From the NCBI RefSeq assembly GCF_004664715.2, contig NC_051069.1:9821001-9885000 (forward strand): DNA of 64,000 bases, in the 5' to 3' direction. The notes beneath the pieces were generated by a model that saw only the letters and a program-made list of their open reading frames with translations, did not search any database and was not told the origin of the DNA. A program made the translations under genes and the position numbers. This DNA is from Peromyscus leucopus. Its lineage: Eukaryota; Chordata; Mammalia; Rodentia; Cricetidae. Each line of letters starts with the position of its first letter. Within the stretch, counting starts at the first letter, position 1. Positions 10,735 to 21,352 of the stretch are shown one piece after another.

Positions 10735-11140
10735 AATAGTCCCTGTAATAAGGAATGGGGGAGGTTCATGAGACTCCTGGAGAAAACAACTGGCAAATGT
10801 CAGGAAGTTCCTAAAACTAACAAGATTCACAAGGTCCCTCCCTCCCCAAAGTTATGAAAGCAGCAAACCACTGTTGGAGTGGGGGTGGGGCTCCCCAAAC
10901 AGCTGACCTGTTGAGCAACCTGCCCTGTCATGCAGAGAGAGAGCTGCAGCCATGTGGGGTGGGCATGGGTGATGCAGCTGCCTTTGAGTCATCCCTAATC
11001 CTATAAGTAACCCCTTATCCACACTCCTGAAATAACACCAATAAACTTGCTGGTTCACCAAGTCTGACGTTGGTAGTATCATTACTTTGGTCCCCAGATA
11101 GGTTTAATAGACATTTGTTCTTGCCAGGAAAAGTCTCACA
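10735..11140 (+). mobile_element. Probable retroviral LTR or LTR fragment
   Basis: Carries a CCAATAAAC polyadenylation-type signal (about 11037) followed by a block starting 'ggttcaccaagt' and ending 'ttactttggt'. The same block recurs on the minus strand of 37365-37425 in a different sequence context. This looks like a shared R-U5 region of a rodent LTR family. The 5' boundary is uncertain and no target duplication was identified. Confidence 0.5.
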
Positions 11141-12189
11141 TAACACCTCCTGTCCTCAAGCTCCTGCTAAAGTCTCCCATGTGTAACCAGAAGTGATCTG
11201 GCACGAGAGGTGGAGATGTATGACACACAAGTCAAACTTCAGGGCATGAGATAATAATGGTTGGAGAACAGCAACCAAGTGCCCCTTGATCCTGTCCCCC
11301 AAACACAATGGTCCCTTCCAAGGAAACATCCTGAGATCCATTGCCTCTGACTCCTCTGAGACACCCCAACAAGGTGGAGGTCCCCTCTTCCATGACAGTA
11401 AGCATTCCAGTAGCACACTCTTCACTGTGTATTCCTCCTGCACTGTCTCACTGGCCCTGGTCCTCTCTCCTGTACCCCAAGACACCATGAAAATACTCAA
11501 GTCCACCTCAGGCTCTGATTTCAGCAGGAAGAAAATTAAGACACTGGTCAAACTGGTCATCTTCTCTTCCTCTAAAAAGATGATTCACATGTATATGCAT
11601 TCCTCCTTTTAGAATGGCAAAGGAACCTCCCAACTTCACACTCTGACATCGCTGAGTTGGGCGGATACCAGTCCACAGAGCAACCCTCAGTCATGGACCT
11701 GTGGAATCCACAGATCAGGACTCTTGGAATCATAGAATTATCTAAAAAGTGTCTCTCTATCTTTTATTGCTTCCCTGAATAGCTCTCTTGAACTCCCCCA
11801 CCCCACCACCCTCCCTATGAAATTTTAATACTGCAGATATATTGCAAATGTACTTATGCTCTGTGTGTCTGCTTGGTAGGTACTCTCTCATACATTGCTG
11901 ACATTTTCTATTTTCAGCATTGGTGGCTGATGATGCAAAGTCCCAGCGCCACCACTCAGCACTGGAGAGCAAGCAAAAGGCAGCTAAGGACAGCCAGTCA
12001 GCCCACACAGGCTACCACTAGCGACAGGCCTTCCTGCCATGTCCATCTGTGAGTCACAGGTTTGTAGCACTGATCTTAAATGTGTCCTGATTATCTTCCA
12101 TGAACTCCATGTCAATCTTCCTCATTTGAAACCCAGCAAAAACCCAATGAGAGAAAGAAAGTTAATGCTAAGTACTCTGATTGGCGTAT
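11141..12189. other. Unique stretch, nothing recognised
   Basis: No repeat family recognised. Frames of 108 and 134 codons overlap on opposite strands (11286-11612 and 11156-11560), and neither resembles a known protein. Confidence 0.5.
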
Positions 12190-12720
12190 TGTTTAAATGT
12201 CCTCCCAGGCTTCATGCCCTAGAGGCTCAGTCCCCAGGGTGGTGGTATGGGGACGGGGTAGGACCTTCAAGAGATGGTATCTAGCAGAAGGCCCTTCCTT
12301 AGGTAGTAAGTACTGTGAGGTAGGTCTCATGGGGCCCATTGGTAGTTCTTGGGAGAAGAGTGCCAGGGAATGAACAAGACTGCTTTCTCCCTCTCTGCTT
12401 CTTGGCTCAAAACGTAATCTTTCTCTGGTCACGCTCCATCATCTGCCATCCACTGTCCTCGGTCGGTAGTTCTTGGAAAGGGTTATTGTGGAATGAATAC
12501 GCCTGCCTCTCCCTCTCTGCTTCCTGGCCAGGTATGCAATCTTCTCTGGGCTCATGCCCCACACTTGGCCATTCACCACGGGTTCAGAGCCTGCACCCTG
12601 CTGTTTGCACTCCCAGCCTCCACAATTGTGAGCTACATAACTCTTTTTCTTATAAAGCTTGCCTGATTTGTAGATCCCTTATGATACCAAGAAGCAGACA
12701 CTATGGGATGAGATTTTTGC
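12190..12720 (+). mobile_element. MaLR-type (MLT1/MST-like) LTR with internal duplication
   Basis: The opening 'tgtttaaatgtcctcccagg' region, a central 'ggaccttcaagagatggtat' and the closing 'ccagcctccacaattgtgag' follow the order of mammalian MaLR LTRs. A segment beginning 'tagttcttgg' occurs twice (about 12341 and 12467), giving a diverged tandem duplication of about 125 bp. Old. Confidence 0.58.
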
Positions 12721-13830
12721 CTGATAGAATTGAGCTTGGGATTGCCATCCATCTTGGTAGTGACACCTGAGATTTCCTCACTTCACATTTCCTGCCCCCT
12801 TGGGTGTGATGAGGAGGCATCATTGAGCTGGGTACCATCATCCCACGGAAGGACGCTGAAGGCAAGGGGAGCAGACATGTGGCGGGCTAAAGAGCTGGAG
12901 TCAAGTCCAGATGCTCGGTCTGTAGGTTCTGGACTGGTTTTAATCACCTTCAGGCCTTGCTCACCAACCAGAAGTGGACCTGCACTCCACCAGCTTTGGG
13001 GTACTCTGGCCCTTAATTTCTGTTGTGGGAGGAAAAAAAAAAAACACCACTACCAACAAACTTCCTTTCTGCTCTAGGATGTACTGTAGTAAACTGTGTC
13101 CCGGTGGCTCTCCAGTTCCATTCCTGCCAGGGTGCATGAAAAAGCAGAGAGCTAATTATATGATAGTAATTACCTGAAAATTATATGTTTATTGGTTTCC
13201 CACTAGCAGATACTACTATTTTTGAGCTCTTCATTGTTCTGCTCAGTGACAGGAGTCACACTGTCTCTCTTCCAAATGTTCCCTCCTATCTCATGATTAG
13301 TAGACTTTTCAAATGGGGCCACAGCATGGAAAGCAGCCTCCTGGGTAGGAAGGGGAGGGTGTGACTCAGTCCATGCAGGAGGCACCGGAAGCCTCCCTCG
13401 CCCACAGACACCTCACTCCTGTTTTAGTAATAACGTGTTCATCATCCTCCTGCTCGAGAAGAGAGCACTCCCATCTCTGCCCTTGGACACTGGGGAGCGT
13501 ATCCGACAGGAAAGGCCCCCATCTGCCACCGGATATATTTATATACCCTTCAATTACATGCCTTGGTTAATTGTCCCCTTTTCCACCAGCTCTTCTTACG
13601 ACAGAGGGAGCCTCGCCTATAATTATAGTGATGAAATATTTCTATGAGCTTTTAAAAGGGGAGCCCAAACTGGGTCATGGTAGGGAAGTTGGAGGTCAGG
13701 GTACAAGGGTCACTGTTGGATTCACTGTGACAAACTGCTCCCCAAAGCTTCTGCCATGTGAAGGCCCTGTCCCAAATGACCACTGGGCACCTCTTCCTGC
13801 TGTTACTACCGACACGGTATAATTGTTGGG
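12721..13830. other. Unique stretch, nothing recognised
   Basis: No transposon recognised. It includes an A12 run near 13032 and an AT-only patch with 'ggatatatttatataccc' near 13530. No coding signal. Confidence 0.5.
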
Positions 13831-14146
13831 CTGGAGTGATGGCTCACACGCTCACTCGGTAAACTTACCTTGCAAACACAAAGACCTAAGTAAAAGGCCC
13901 ACTGTGATGGCAGGTATTTGTGATCCCAGCACTGCAGAGGCAGAAACAAGACACATCCCTGGGGGTCACTGTCATGTCCCTGGCTAGCCTACTTATGAGA
14001 CCCAGGCCAGAGAAAGGATCCTGTCTCAAAATAAAGTGGATAGCATCTGGGCAACACCATTCAGTGAGGGCTTCTGGCCTCTGCATGCACATGCATACAC
14101 ATGCATTTACACACACACACATACACAAATAATAGTTATTTTTAAA
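13831..14146 (+). repeat. B4/RSINE-type composite SINE
   Basis: tRNA-derived start ('gggctggagtgatggctcac'), internal B1-like part ('gtgatcccagcactgcagag' to 'ggatcctgtctcaaaataaa') and B3-like tail ('ttctggcctctgcatgcaca' plus CA-rich end). Confidence 0.8.
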
Positions 14147-14679
14147 AGAGATAGATCTAAAGAAGTTAACAGCCCTCCCCAAGACCCGGACAGCCCAGTG
14201 GGTTGACAGCAGGATTGAAACCAGAATCCAGTCTTTGATTAGCCTGACGCAATATTTCCCACCACACCTGTGGTCAGATGGATGTCACATGGTGATTACC
14301 AGCTTCCCACAGAGCTGCACTGGCTGCTCAGAGCCATTGGGAGCGGCTACTGCTTGTGCAGGAACAGCCTTCCGGAAAGAGCGCTGATAGTTTAGTCACA
14401 TCTCCCAGGCTGTGAATAGGTGTGTGTGGGACAAGGTGGCTCATCCCACGATGTGCACGACCTCAGGCTAACTTGACTTGAATCCTCCAATGCCATTGGA
14501 TGTTGTTGTTGGACACTGCATCCCCCAAATCCTAGTGGAGCCCTTTTATTTCACTGAGAAGAAAAGATAGTGTCGGGTCTGTCCAAAGCTGAGTCAGCAT
14601 CCCATCCCTACTCTATCCAGTTTGACCATGGGGCATAATGTCACCCACACTTTCCCAACCCCAGAACTGGTTTCAGAGT
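14147..14679. other. Unique stretch, nothing recognised
   Basis: No repeat or exon recognised. Confidence 0.5.
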
Positions 14680-14902
14680 CTGTTTTGAGATAGGGTCTCC
14701 TATATCCTAGGCTAGTCTTGCACTCATTTGTGTCATTAAAGATGACCTTGAATTCCTGTTCCACCTTCCTCTACTTCCTGAATGCTGGGATCACAGGTGT
14801 GTGCCACCACATCCAGTTTATGTGGTACTGGGGATTGAACCCAGGGCTTCAAGAATGCCAAGCAAACAACACTTTACCAACTGAGCCACATGACCAGCTT
14901 CA
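14680..14902 (-). repeat. B4-type SINE (B1 + ID)
   Basis: The plus strand shows a minus B1 ('ttttgagatagggtctccta' to 'gtgccaccacatccag') joined directly to a minus ID ('ggtactggggattgaaccca' to 'aactgagccacatgaccagc'). Confidence 0.9.
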
Positions 14903-15026
14903 GTTTCAAAATGCTAACCATGTGTTTATATAATTAGGAGAGTAACCTTTAAGGTCTGGTCAATTTAGTAAGGAAAATTTAAAATTCCAACAGGACCAAG
15001 GAAGGCCGTTTTAAATGTAGTAGGGG

Positions 15027-15053
15027 GTCTGAAAAGATGGCTCAGTGGTTAAG
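15027..15053 (+). repeat. 5' fragment of a B3-type SINE split by a provirus
   Basis: 'ctgaaaagatggctcagtgg' then 'ttaag'. The rest of the same SINE resumes at 19723 after the inserted provirus. Confidence 0.85.
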
Positions 15054-15435
15054 GGTATCAAGCTTCCTTGTAGGACTTTCTCTGGACTGCCAGCCACCCC
15101 AAGTAATGACCCAGAGACTTATTATTAATTATGAAAGCTTGGCCTTAGCTTAGGCTTGTTCCCAATAGCTCTGATAACTTAAATTAATCTGTTTCTATTA
15201 ATCTCCATTCTGCCACGTGGCTCTTTACGTCTCCATTCTGTACATCCAACTCCCTCCGTGTCTGGCTGGTGAATCCCATGGGCCTCAGATTCTTTCCAAG
15301 TTCCTCTGTCTCCCTGAAGCCCTGCCTATTCTCTCCTACCTAGCTATTGGACATTCAGCTCTTTATTAAACCAATCAGAAAGCATCTTAGTCAGAGACAC
15401 ATTTTCACAGCGTACAAAAAGATTATCCCACAATA
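15054..15435 (-). repeat. 3' LTR of the minus-strand provirus
   Basis: About 380 bp. It shares long blocks with the 19411 LTR ('gtgaatcccatgggcctcag', 'ctctttattaaaccaatcag'). The minus strand carries AATAAAG soon after the start, and its TG terminus has mutated to TA. Confidence 0.85.
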
Positions 15436-16453
15436 ATTCCCCATTTTTATCTAAATAAAAAGGAAGGGTTTTAACTCTAACACAGTAAAACTATATACAG
15501 CAAGAATAATTATCAGGTAAGAATTACATTTACAATGTCCAGTCCATTTGTATTTGACAAATTCAGAGAAAGTACTCTATTGTCTATCCTATCTTGGTGA
15601 GTTCAAAGTTTGTACCTAAACCACTTTTTATCATAACTTGTATTACCAGACTAAAAATATCCCTTTAGACTTTAAAACATTTTCTTAGAGAAACAACTGA
15701 AGATTTTATGTCTCTCAACCTTGTAAATTTTACATCTCTGTTGTAAGTTTCCTTTCTGAATTTGGTAACAAAGAAGATGGTATGACTATCTGGTCTTCAA
15801 CCCCATCAGAGACCTGAGAAGGATAAAATATTATCTGAGTAAATAGGAAGTGCAGAGCAAACAACTTCCAAAACTATAGAAATGACAGAGACAGCTGACT
15901 GCCCGGACAGTCACCCATGGTTCCTCTGTAACATTGGGACATTCACCTTTGGCCTATAGGCCTAGAAGATCTGACAGGCTTTTCTATGAAGCAGGAATTT
16001 TGCCTACCCTACCTTGTTTGGGCAAAATTTGACAATCGCCTTCTTTCGTGTCCTGCTCCTCCAATTTGGACAGCATACTGTCAGCAGTCAAGATAAAGTC
16101 AGTTTCTTGTCCAGCAACTAACTTTGCCACAGTGAAAGCAAACTCCATATGGAGGTTCTTTGATGGGCATTATCTTCTCTGAAGTAGATTGGTGCTGCCA
16201 GGAGCAGACAGGTCTCACTGTCATGAAAAGCCTATGTTTTAAAACACCTTAAATGCCATATTCTGTAGTTCTCTGAAGTGTTTGAAGACCACTTATCTAT
16301 CTAAAATATATCTCTGTTTGACATTGAAAACATAGCTAACATGACTACAAGTTTGGTTATTATAGATGACTAACTACTAACCTGCATCTCTCAGTTATCC
16401 TAAACAGTGTGTAATAATATCTTTCAAGAACTAGAACTTTACATTACATTTTT

Positions 16454-16656
16454 TTCTTTTTCTTTTTCTTTTTTTTTTTTCTTTTTTTTCTTTTTTTCCT
16501 TTTTTTTGGTTTTTTTTGAGACAGGGTTTCTCTGTGTAGCTTTGCGCCTTTCCTGGAACTCACTTGGTAGCTCAGGCTGGCCTCGAACTCACAGAGATCT
16601 GCCTGCCTCTGCCTCCCGAGTGCTGGGATTAAAGGCGTGTGCCACCACTGCCCGGC
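16454..16656 (-). repeat. B1 SINE (TTGCGCC subtype) inside the provirus
   Basis: A T/C-rich tail is followed by a nearly intact B1 with 'gtagctttgcgcctttcctg'. Exact 14-bp target duplication TACATTACATTTTT at 16440-16453 and 16657-16670. Relatively young. Confidence 0.96.
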
Positions 16657-16690
16657 TACATTACATTTTTAAATGAGCCGCATGTGTACA

Positions 16691-17075
16691 ATACCTTAAA
16701 CGAGAGTAGAAACATATATATATGGTATGTTGTAACAAAAATAACCTTAAATTTGTATCAATATACAAAAATACCTTAAACAAGAGTAGAAACATATATA
16801 TAGTATGTTAAAACAAAAATAACATTAAATTTGTATCAATATACAAAAATCCATACCAATGTAAAATATTTGAGACTAGTAGTTGTTTTTTAATTTAAGA
16901 GCAAATTCAGTGATCTACCCTTTTATCCTATCATCCCTATATTATATGTTGTAACAAAAATAACCTTAAGTTTGTATCAATATACAAAAATCCATACCAA
17001 TGTAAAATATTTGCTTTTTAGTTTAAAAGTAGATTCAATAATCTACCCTTTTATCCTATCATTCCCATATCCCCT
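16691..17075 (-). repeat. Overlapping tandem duplications in the proviral internal region
   Basis: An approximately 80-bp unit starting 'ataccttaaa' is present twice (16691 and 16771). A second, overlapping unit of about 141 bp starting 'tatgtt' is present twice (16804 and 16945). The related provirus has single-copy AT-rich sequence in the matching place. Confidence 0.85.
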
Positions 17076-17597
17076 CTATTTTCTTTTCAGAAAGAAGTCC
17101 CTGAATATAATCTCCTTTGCTTAGTTTTTTCCCTGACCATGACCAGTAACAACTTGCAACCAAGCCTCCTAAACAATGATAAGCAGCCATAACCCACTCA
17201 ATGACCAAAACCCACCTACCCACCTCTTGGGAATGTGGGTGTCATGTTCCTAAAATTACTTCCTGTTGTCTGGGGATGACAACGTCTTTAGATGACCCTG
17301 AGAAGATTGGGATAATTAATGGTCAAGTCCTGGGAGAAGGAGCTGCATCATTTGTCCTCCAGTCTCTGTGTAATGGAAGCGTGCATGGCTTATCTCAGGT
17401 CCTGGCTAGAGTAGTCTGTGGGGCTGAACCATCTTAACTAGCAGCTTTGAAGTTGGTCTAGATATAGATTTTTGAGAAAACTGCAACAGAGGCATTCTGA
17501 AAGGCTGAATCACCTGGGCTACCTGTCTTCATTGATGTCTTGTCCTTTTGTTCTGAATACACACCATCTTTTAAAGGTAACATGTAAATGGACATTT

Positions 17598-17941
17598 CCT
17601 GTCCTGACCACCCAGTCCCAAATAACCAACTCAGAGGCTGAATATGAATTATGAATGTTTGGCCGATAGCTCAGACTTGTTACTAGCTAACTCTTACACT
17701 TATATTAACCCATATTACTATTTATGCTTTGCCACATGGTGGTATCTTTATTAGCATAGCAAGTTCATCTCCTGCTCCCTTGGCATCTGGCTAGTGACTC
17801 CTGACTCTGTCTTTCTCCTTCCTATCATCCTTAGTTTGGTTGCCCCACTTTCTGCCTGGCTACTGGTCAATCAGTGTTTTTATTAAACCAATTTGAGTGA
17901 CAAATCTTTACAGTGTACAAGAGGATTATTAGACAGCAGTA
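17598..17941 (-). mobile_element. Nested LTR inside the minus-strand provirus
   Basis: About 340 bp. The minus strand has an LTR-like start region with a 'ggtttaataaaaa' signal and an 'ccagtagccaggcag' block, from a different but related LTR subfamily. Candidate 6-bp flanks ACATTT/ACATTC. The proviral sequence resumes on both sides, so it is probably a solo LTR. Confidence 0.7.
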
Positions 17942-18227
17942 ACATTCATATCTGAATTAACACAAGTATGCAATGTACAGTGTGCACAAATCAGCTAAAG
18001 ATGATTCTTTGTTCTATGTTTGAGCAGGTGAAGGGCATCTATCAACTTTATAAGTCTGTTTCAGCTGCATAACCAAACTGTAATATAAATCTCCATCCAT
18101 GTCCTATGAAAGGATGGCATGTACAGTGTCATGAGGACACTGTACCCAACAAGATTTATCATGTCTCCTCCAGTCTCAGAGCTGTCCCCATGTCAAGAGA
18201 TCAGTATCACCTGTCTTGTAGTTTTTC

Positions 18228-18258
<31 letters not shown>

Positions 18259-18351
18259 ATGTGCATTGTGTTTTTCATGGTGTCAGTCCTTCAGTTCAGA
18301 ATGTACTGCAGGGTCTAGAACTGTTCTGAAGGAGCAGATCTTCCTCTACAT

Positions 18352-18654
18352 CTAATCTGATTTTTCTTTCTTCATTTGAGAAGATTTCAGGAATCCCTCA
18401 AAATTGATCTTTTTTTTTAAGCTTTTTGTTCCCTGTGGAAACAAAGGCATAACCTCTCCCCCAAGCAACACATTTCCTGACTTCCATTCTGAAGTTAAGA
18501 CATCCTTAAAACATATAGGCTGGTTTAATTTAGCAGTTTTTTCTACAATCCAATGTCTCTCAGCAGTTGTTTTTTGCTCATTATAATTTTGAAAAATTAA
18601 AATTAATAAAGCACTATATGCAGTCCAAGCTTTCTGTGTTGTGATTTTCCCCAT
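18352..18654 (-). pseudogene. Retroviral integrase C-terminal remnant
   Basis: A 100-codon open frame whose first two thirds has the composition and motif order of the C-terminal end of a betaretrovirus-type integrase: an aromatic 'RHW' segment, then a 'DVLTSEWK' segment before a small basic domain. The ending is frameshifted into unrelated sequence. Its position between leader and 3' internal region fits pol in the minus-strand provirus. The catalytic core is missing, so it is not functional. Confidence 0.65.
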
Positions 18655-18696
18655 CCTTACATGGCTTATTCTTATTATATTAAAGACTTGACTTTA

Positions 18697-18914
18697 AGCC
18701 GGTGGTGTGGTGGTGTGGCGGGCGGCGGGGGGGGGGGGTGGGGGGGGGGGGGGGCGGCGCACGCCTTTAATCCCAGCACTCGGGAGGCAGAGCCAGACGA
18801 ATCTTTGTGAGTTTGAGTCTAGCCTGGTCTACACAGTGAGATCCAAGGCAGGCTCCAAAGCTACACAGAGAAACCCTGTCTTGAAAAAAGAAAAAAAGGA
18901 AAAAAAGAAAAGAA
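18697..18914 (+). repeat. B1 SINE with expanded G runs
   Basis: B1 flanked by an exact 15-bp duplication AAAGACTTGACTTTA (18682-18696, 18915-18929). The normal 'gggcggtggtggcgcacgcc' head is replaced by long G runs (about 18725-18754), which could be slippage or an assembly artefact. Confidence 0.93.
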
Positions 18915-19410
18915 AAAGACTTGACTTTATTATTTTTAAACTTGTTTTCTGTGATTGTCTTTACCAATTTTCTTTTCTTTCTTTAGCATCTAAGCACATT
19001 TTCAAGCATACTATATCTGTTTAGAGGTTTTCTTGGTCTTGACCATGCTTTAGTACATGGCTCTCTGACCATGTGAGCCAAACCTTAAACAGGCAGGCTA
19101 CCTGCTGGCAGCTGACTCTGTTCCCCTCAGGTTCACAGGCACCTGCGGGAGCCATGCCTGACTGTCCAAGAAGAGCCTCCCTGTCCTGGCTCTGGGAAGT
19201 TGTTGTGTCCATGCTGCAACAGGCATTTGTACCTAGTGTGAATAGGCTGCACAGCAGAGCCTCTTAAAGGAACCATGCCCCTGCACACTGCAAGCACCGG
19301 GACTCTCTGAGAGACTGCAGTTACTGATGGTGTCTGGCTCTGTGTTCAGACCTTTTTTTTTCAGCTTTCTTGGCCCCTATGTGGATATATGTGGCCTACG
19401 TTGAAAGCCA

Positions 19411-19722
19411 ACAGAGACTTATGAAAGCTAGACCTTAGCTTAGGCTTGTTCCCAACTAGCTCTTATAACTTAAATTAACCCATTCCTATTAATCTACATT
19501 CTGCCATGTGGCTCTTTATCTCTCCTTCATTCTGTGTGTCCCTCCATGTCTGGCTGGTGAATCCCATGGGCCTCAGATTCTTTCTGAGTTCTTCTCTCCC
19601 TGGAAGTCCTACCTATTCTCTCCTGCCTAGCTATTGGCCATTTGGCTCTTTATTAAACCAATCAGAAGGTGTCTTAGGCAGAGACACATCTTCACAGTAT
19701 ACCAAAAGATTGTCCCACAACA
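19411..19722 (-). repeat. 5' LTR of the minus-strand provirus
   Basis: About 312 bp, shorter than its partner at the edge next to the primer site. The minus strand begins TGTTGTGGGACAATC, has AATAAAG after 'ttctgattggttt', and is followed at once by the decayed primer-binding site. Confidence 0.85.
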
Positions 19723-19930
19723 ACTAAGAGCACTTACTCCTCATATAGAGGACCCAACTTTAGTCCTAAGCACCTATGTAACAGTTCATATACACCTATA
19801 ACTCCAGTTCCAGCAGATGAGACCCCTTCTTCTTACCTCTGTGGACTCCTGCATGCACACGGTACACATAAACCCACGCAGGCATACACATACACATAAG
19901 AGTCATAAATAAAGCAATATACCTTTAAGG
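19723..19930 (+). repeat. 3' part of the split B3-type SINE
   Basis: Continues the SINE begun at 15027: 'taagagcacttactcc', 'gtggactcctgcatgcacac', then a tail with 'cataaataaagcaat'. Confidence 0.88.
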
Positions 19931-20295
19931 CAGAAGGAGGCAGGAGGAAAAGATCTCAAGCCCAAGGCAGCTGATAATGAACAGTACTGACCAGAGGACA
20001 ATTAGGAAATGCTTTTCTTCTCCCTTGTGGTTTCGGCAGAGTTGATACAAGCACGGATGCCTACTGGGGCAATCCAGACAACATAGATGAATGGCTCAGC
20101 CTCGGTGTACAACAACAGGGAACAGTGAGGACTGTGGCTAATTTAAAATTGCCCTCAAGGAGTGCGAACTCCCATTTTAAGAACAGCACTGACTGGATAG
20201 GAGGTGTTTGCAAGCTTCATTTGGCTTTAAGGCTTTAGACTAAATATTTTGTCATTTGGAGAGATGTCTGTGTCTGATTCGAACATTGTCTGCTA
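19931..20295. other. Unique stretch, nothing recognised
   Basis: No repeat or exon recognised. Confidence 0.5.
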
Positions 20296-20369
20296 GAGAT
20301 GAGGCTTAGCTCAGTGGTAGAAGAGTTGCCTAGCACTGAGAGGCCCTGGGTCAGACAATCGCCCTCGAG

Positions 20370-20424
<55 letters not shown>
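20296..20424 (+). repeat. ID-type SINE with (TC)n tail
   Basis: 'gatgaggcttagctcagtgg' and 'gaggccctgggtcagacaat', then (CT)n at 20373-20424. The tail has been replaced by a dinucleotide repeat. Confidence 0.82.
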
Positions 20425-20426
<2 letters not shown>

Positions 20427-20457
20427 CCTCCCTCCCTCCTGGCTAATGAAGAACCTA

Positions 20458-20548
20458 AGGGCTGGGATATATCTCAATGGCAGAGCATTTGCCGAACTTG
20501 TTCAAGTCCTTCAGCTAGTCCCTAGTGCTTGGAGGAAGCACACCCAAG
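20458..20548 (+). repeat. ID-type SINE
   Basis: 'gggctgggatatatctcaat' and 'ggcagagcatttgccgaac'. Degenerate. Confidence 0.65.
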
Positions 20549-20654
20549 ATTCGTAGGGTGGTGTGGGACGTGGCGCCATGTCCCATTGGGTCTGTCCCAC
20601 TTGCTGTCTAGACATCATTCCAATAAACAACTCTGACTTCAAGAATGTTATTGC

Positions 20655-20859
20655 CGGGCTGGAGAGTGGCTCTGTGCTTAAGAGCCCTGCTGCTCTCCCA
20701 AGGGAACTGGATTCTGCTCCCAGCACCCACGTGGCCGCTCATAACCATCTGTAACTCCAGTTCCAGAGAACCCAACACCCTCTTCTGGCTTCTGGGTGCA
20801 CAGACATACACACATGCAGACAAAACACCCATACACATAAAAATTAGAAAGAAAAAAAA
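20655..20859 (+). repeat. B3-type SINE
   Basis: 'cgggctggagagtggctctg' to 'cagacatacacacatgcaga' and an A-rich tail. Flanks AAGAATGTTATTGC (20641) and AAGAATTGTATTGC (20860) match at 12 of 14 positions. Confidence 0.92.
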
Positions 20860-20862
20860 AAG

Positions 20863-20918
20863 AATTGTATTGCTAAGCGAAACACTTGTAATTGTATTGC
20901 TATGGTGAAACACACTTG
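20863..20918 (+). repeat. Short tandem duplication
   Basis: A 27-29-bp unit starting 'aattgtattgct' and ending 'aacacttgt' is present twice in a row, between a B3 tail and a B1 head. Confidence 0.8.
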
Positions 20919-21010
20919 TAATCCTAGCACATGGGAGGCTGAGGCATGAGGATTTCCTCACAGGAGTTTGAGTTCAGCTTGGGCTACATAGGAAGGCTGT
21001 CTCAGAAAAA
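20905..21010 (+). repeat. B1 SINE
   Basis: 'cacacttgtaatcctagcac' through 'gcttgggctacataggaagg'. Confidence 0.85.
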
Positions 21011-21021
21011 AGTGGGTGGGG

Positions 21022-21228
21022 GAGCTAAAGAGATGTCTCATCAGGTAGAAGGCTGTACTGCTTTTGCAAAAGACTGGAGTTCCATGCCCGCACCCTGTTG
21101 AGTGGCTCACAACTGCCAGCTCCAGAGGATTTGATACCTCTGATCTTCTTGGGACCTACACTCTTACGCACATAGCCACATTCACACAAACACATATATA
21201 CCAAATTCAAAATATAATAATTTTTAAA
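21022..21228 (+). repeat. B3-type SINE
   Basis: 'agctaaagagatgtctcatc', 'tggctcacaactgccagctc' and a CA/A-rich end. Degenerate. Confidence 0.83.
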
Positions 21229-21352
21229 ATGGTGGGTGCAGTAGTCCAGGTCTGTAATCCAAACACTTTGGAGATGGTAGAGGTAAGGAGTTCAAGGTCA
21301 TCCTTGGCTATATACTGAGTTCAGTTCATGTACCAGCCTGGGCTACATGTGA
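21229..21352 (+). repeat. B1 SINE
   Basis: 'ggtgggtgcagtagtccagg' through 'ccagcctgggctacatgtga'. It has an internal repeat of the 'tatactgagttcagttcatg' type. Confidence 0.82.

Larger units (their letters stand above)
15054..19722 (-). mobile_element. Minus-strand ERVK-like (MYSERV-type) provirus remnant
   Basis: Two related LTRs (15054-15435 and 19411-19722) bracket about 4 kb of internal sequence. On the minus strand the order is: 5'LTR; decayed lysine-tRNA-type primer site (19393-19410, 13 of 18 positions matching); leader; integrase-like pol remnant; a long 3' internal region shared with the provirus at 50293; polypurine tract (15436-15450); 3'LTR. It interrupts a B3-type SINE, with putative 6-bp flanks GTTAAG/ACTAAG (two mismatches). 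Gag and most of pol are absent. Two B1s and one further LTR have inserted since. Decayed and non-functional. Confidence 0.85.

Noticed and set aside
11286..11612. 108-codon frame as a possible exon
   Set aside because: No domain, no matching splice sites that could be defended, and an equally long frame on the other strand.
16691..17075. Spaced direct repeats resembling a CRISPR array
   Set aside because: The units are tandem and overlapping without unique equal-length spacers, and they lie in a rodent provirus.
17598..17941. Reading this LTR as the 5' LTR of the 15054 provirus
   Set aside because: Its sequence belongs to a different LTR subfamily, the pair 15054/19411 share long identical blocks, and the primer site is next to 19411.
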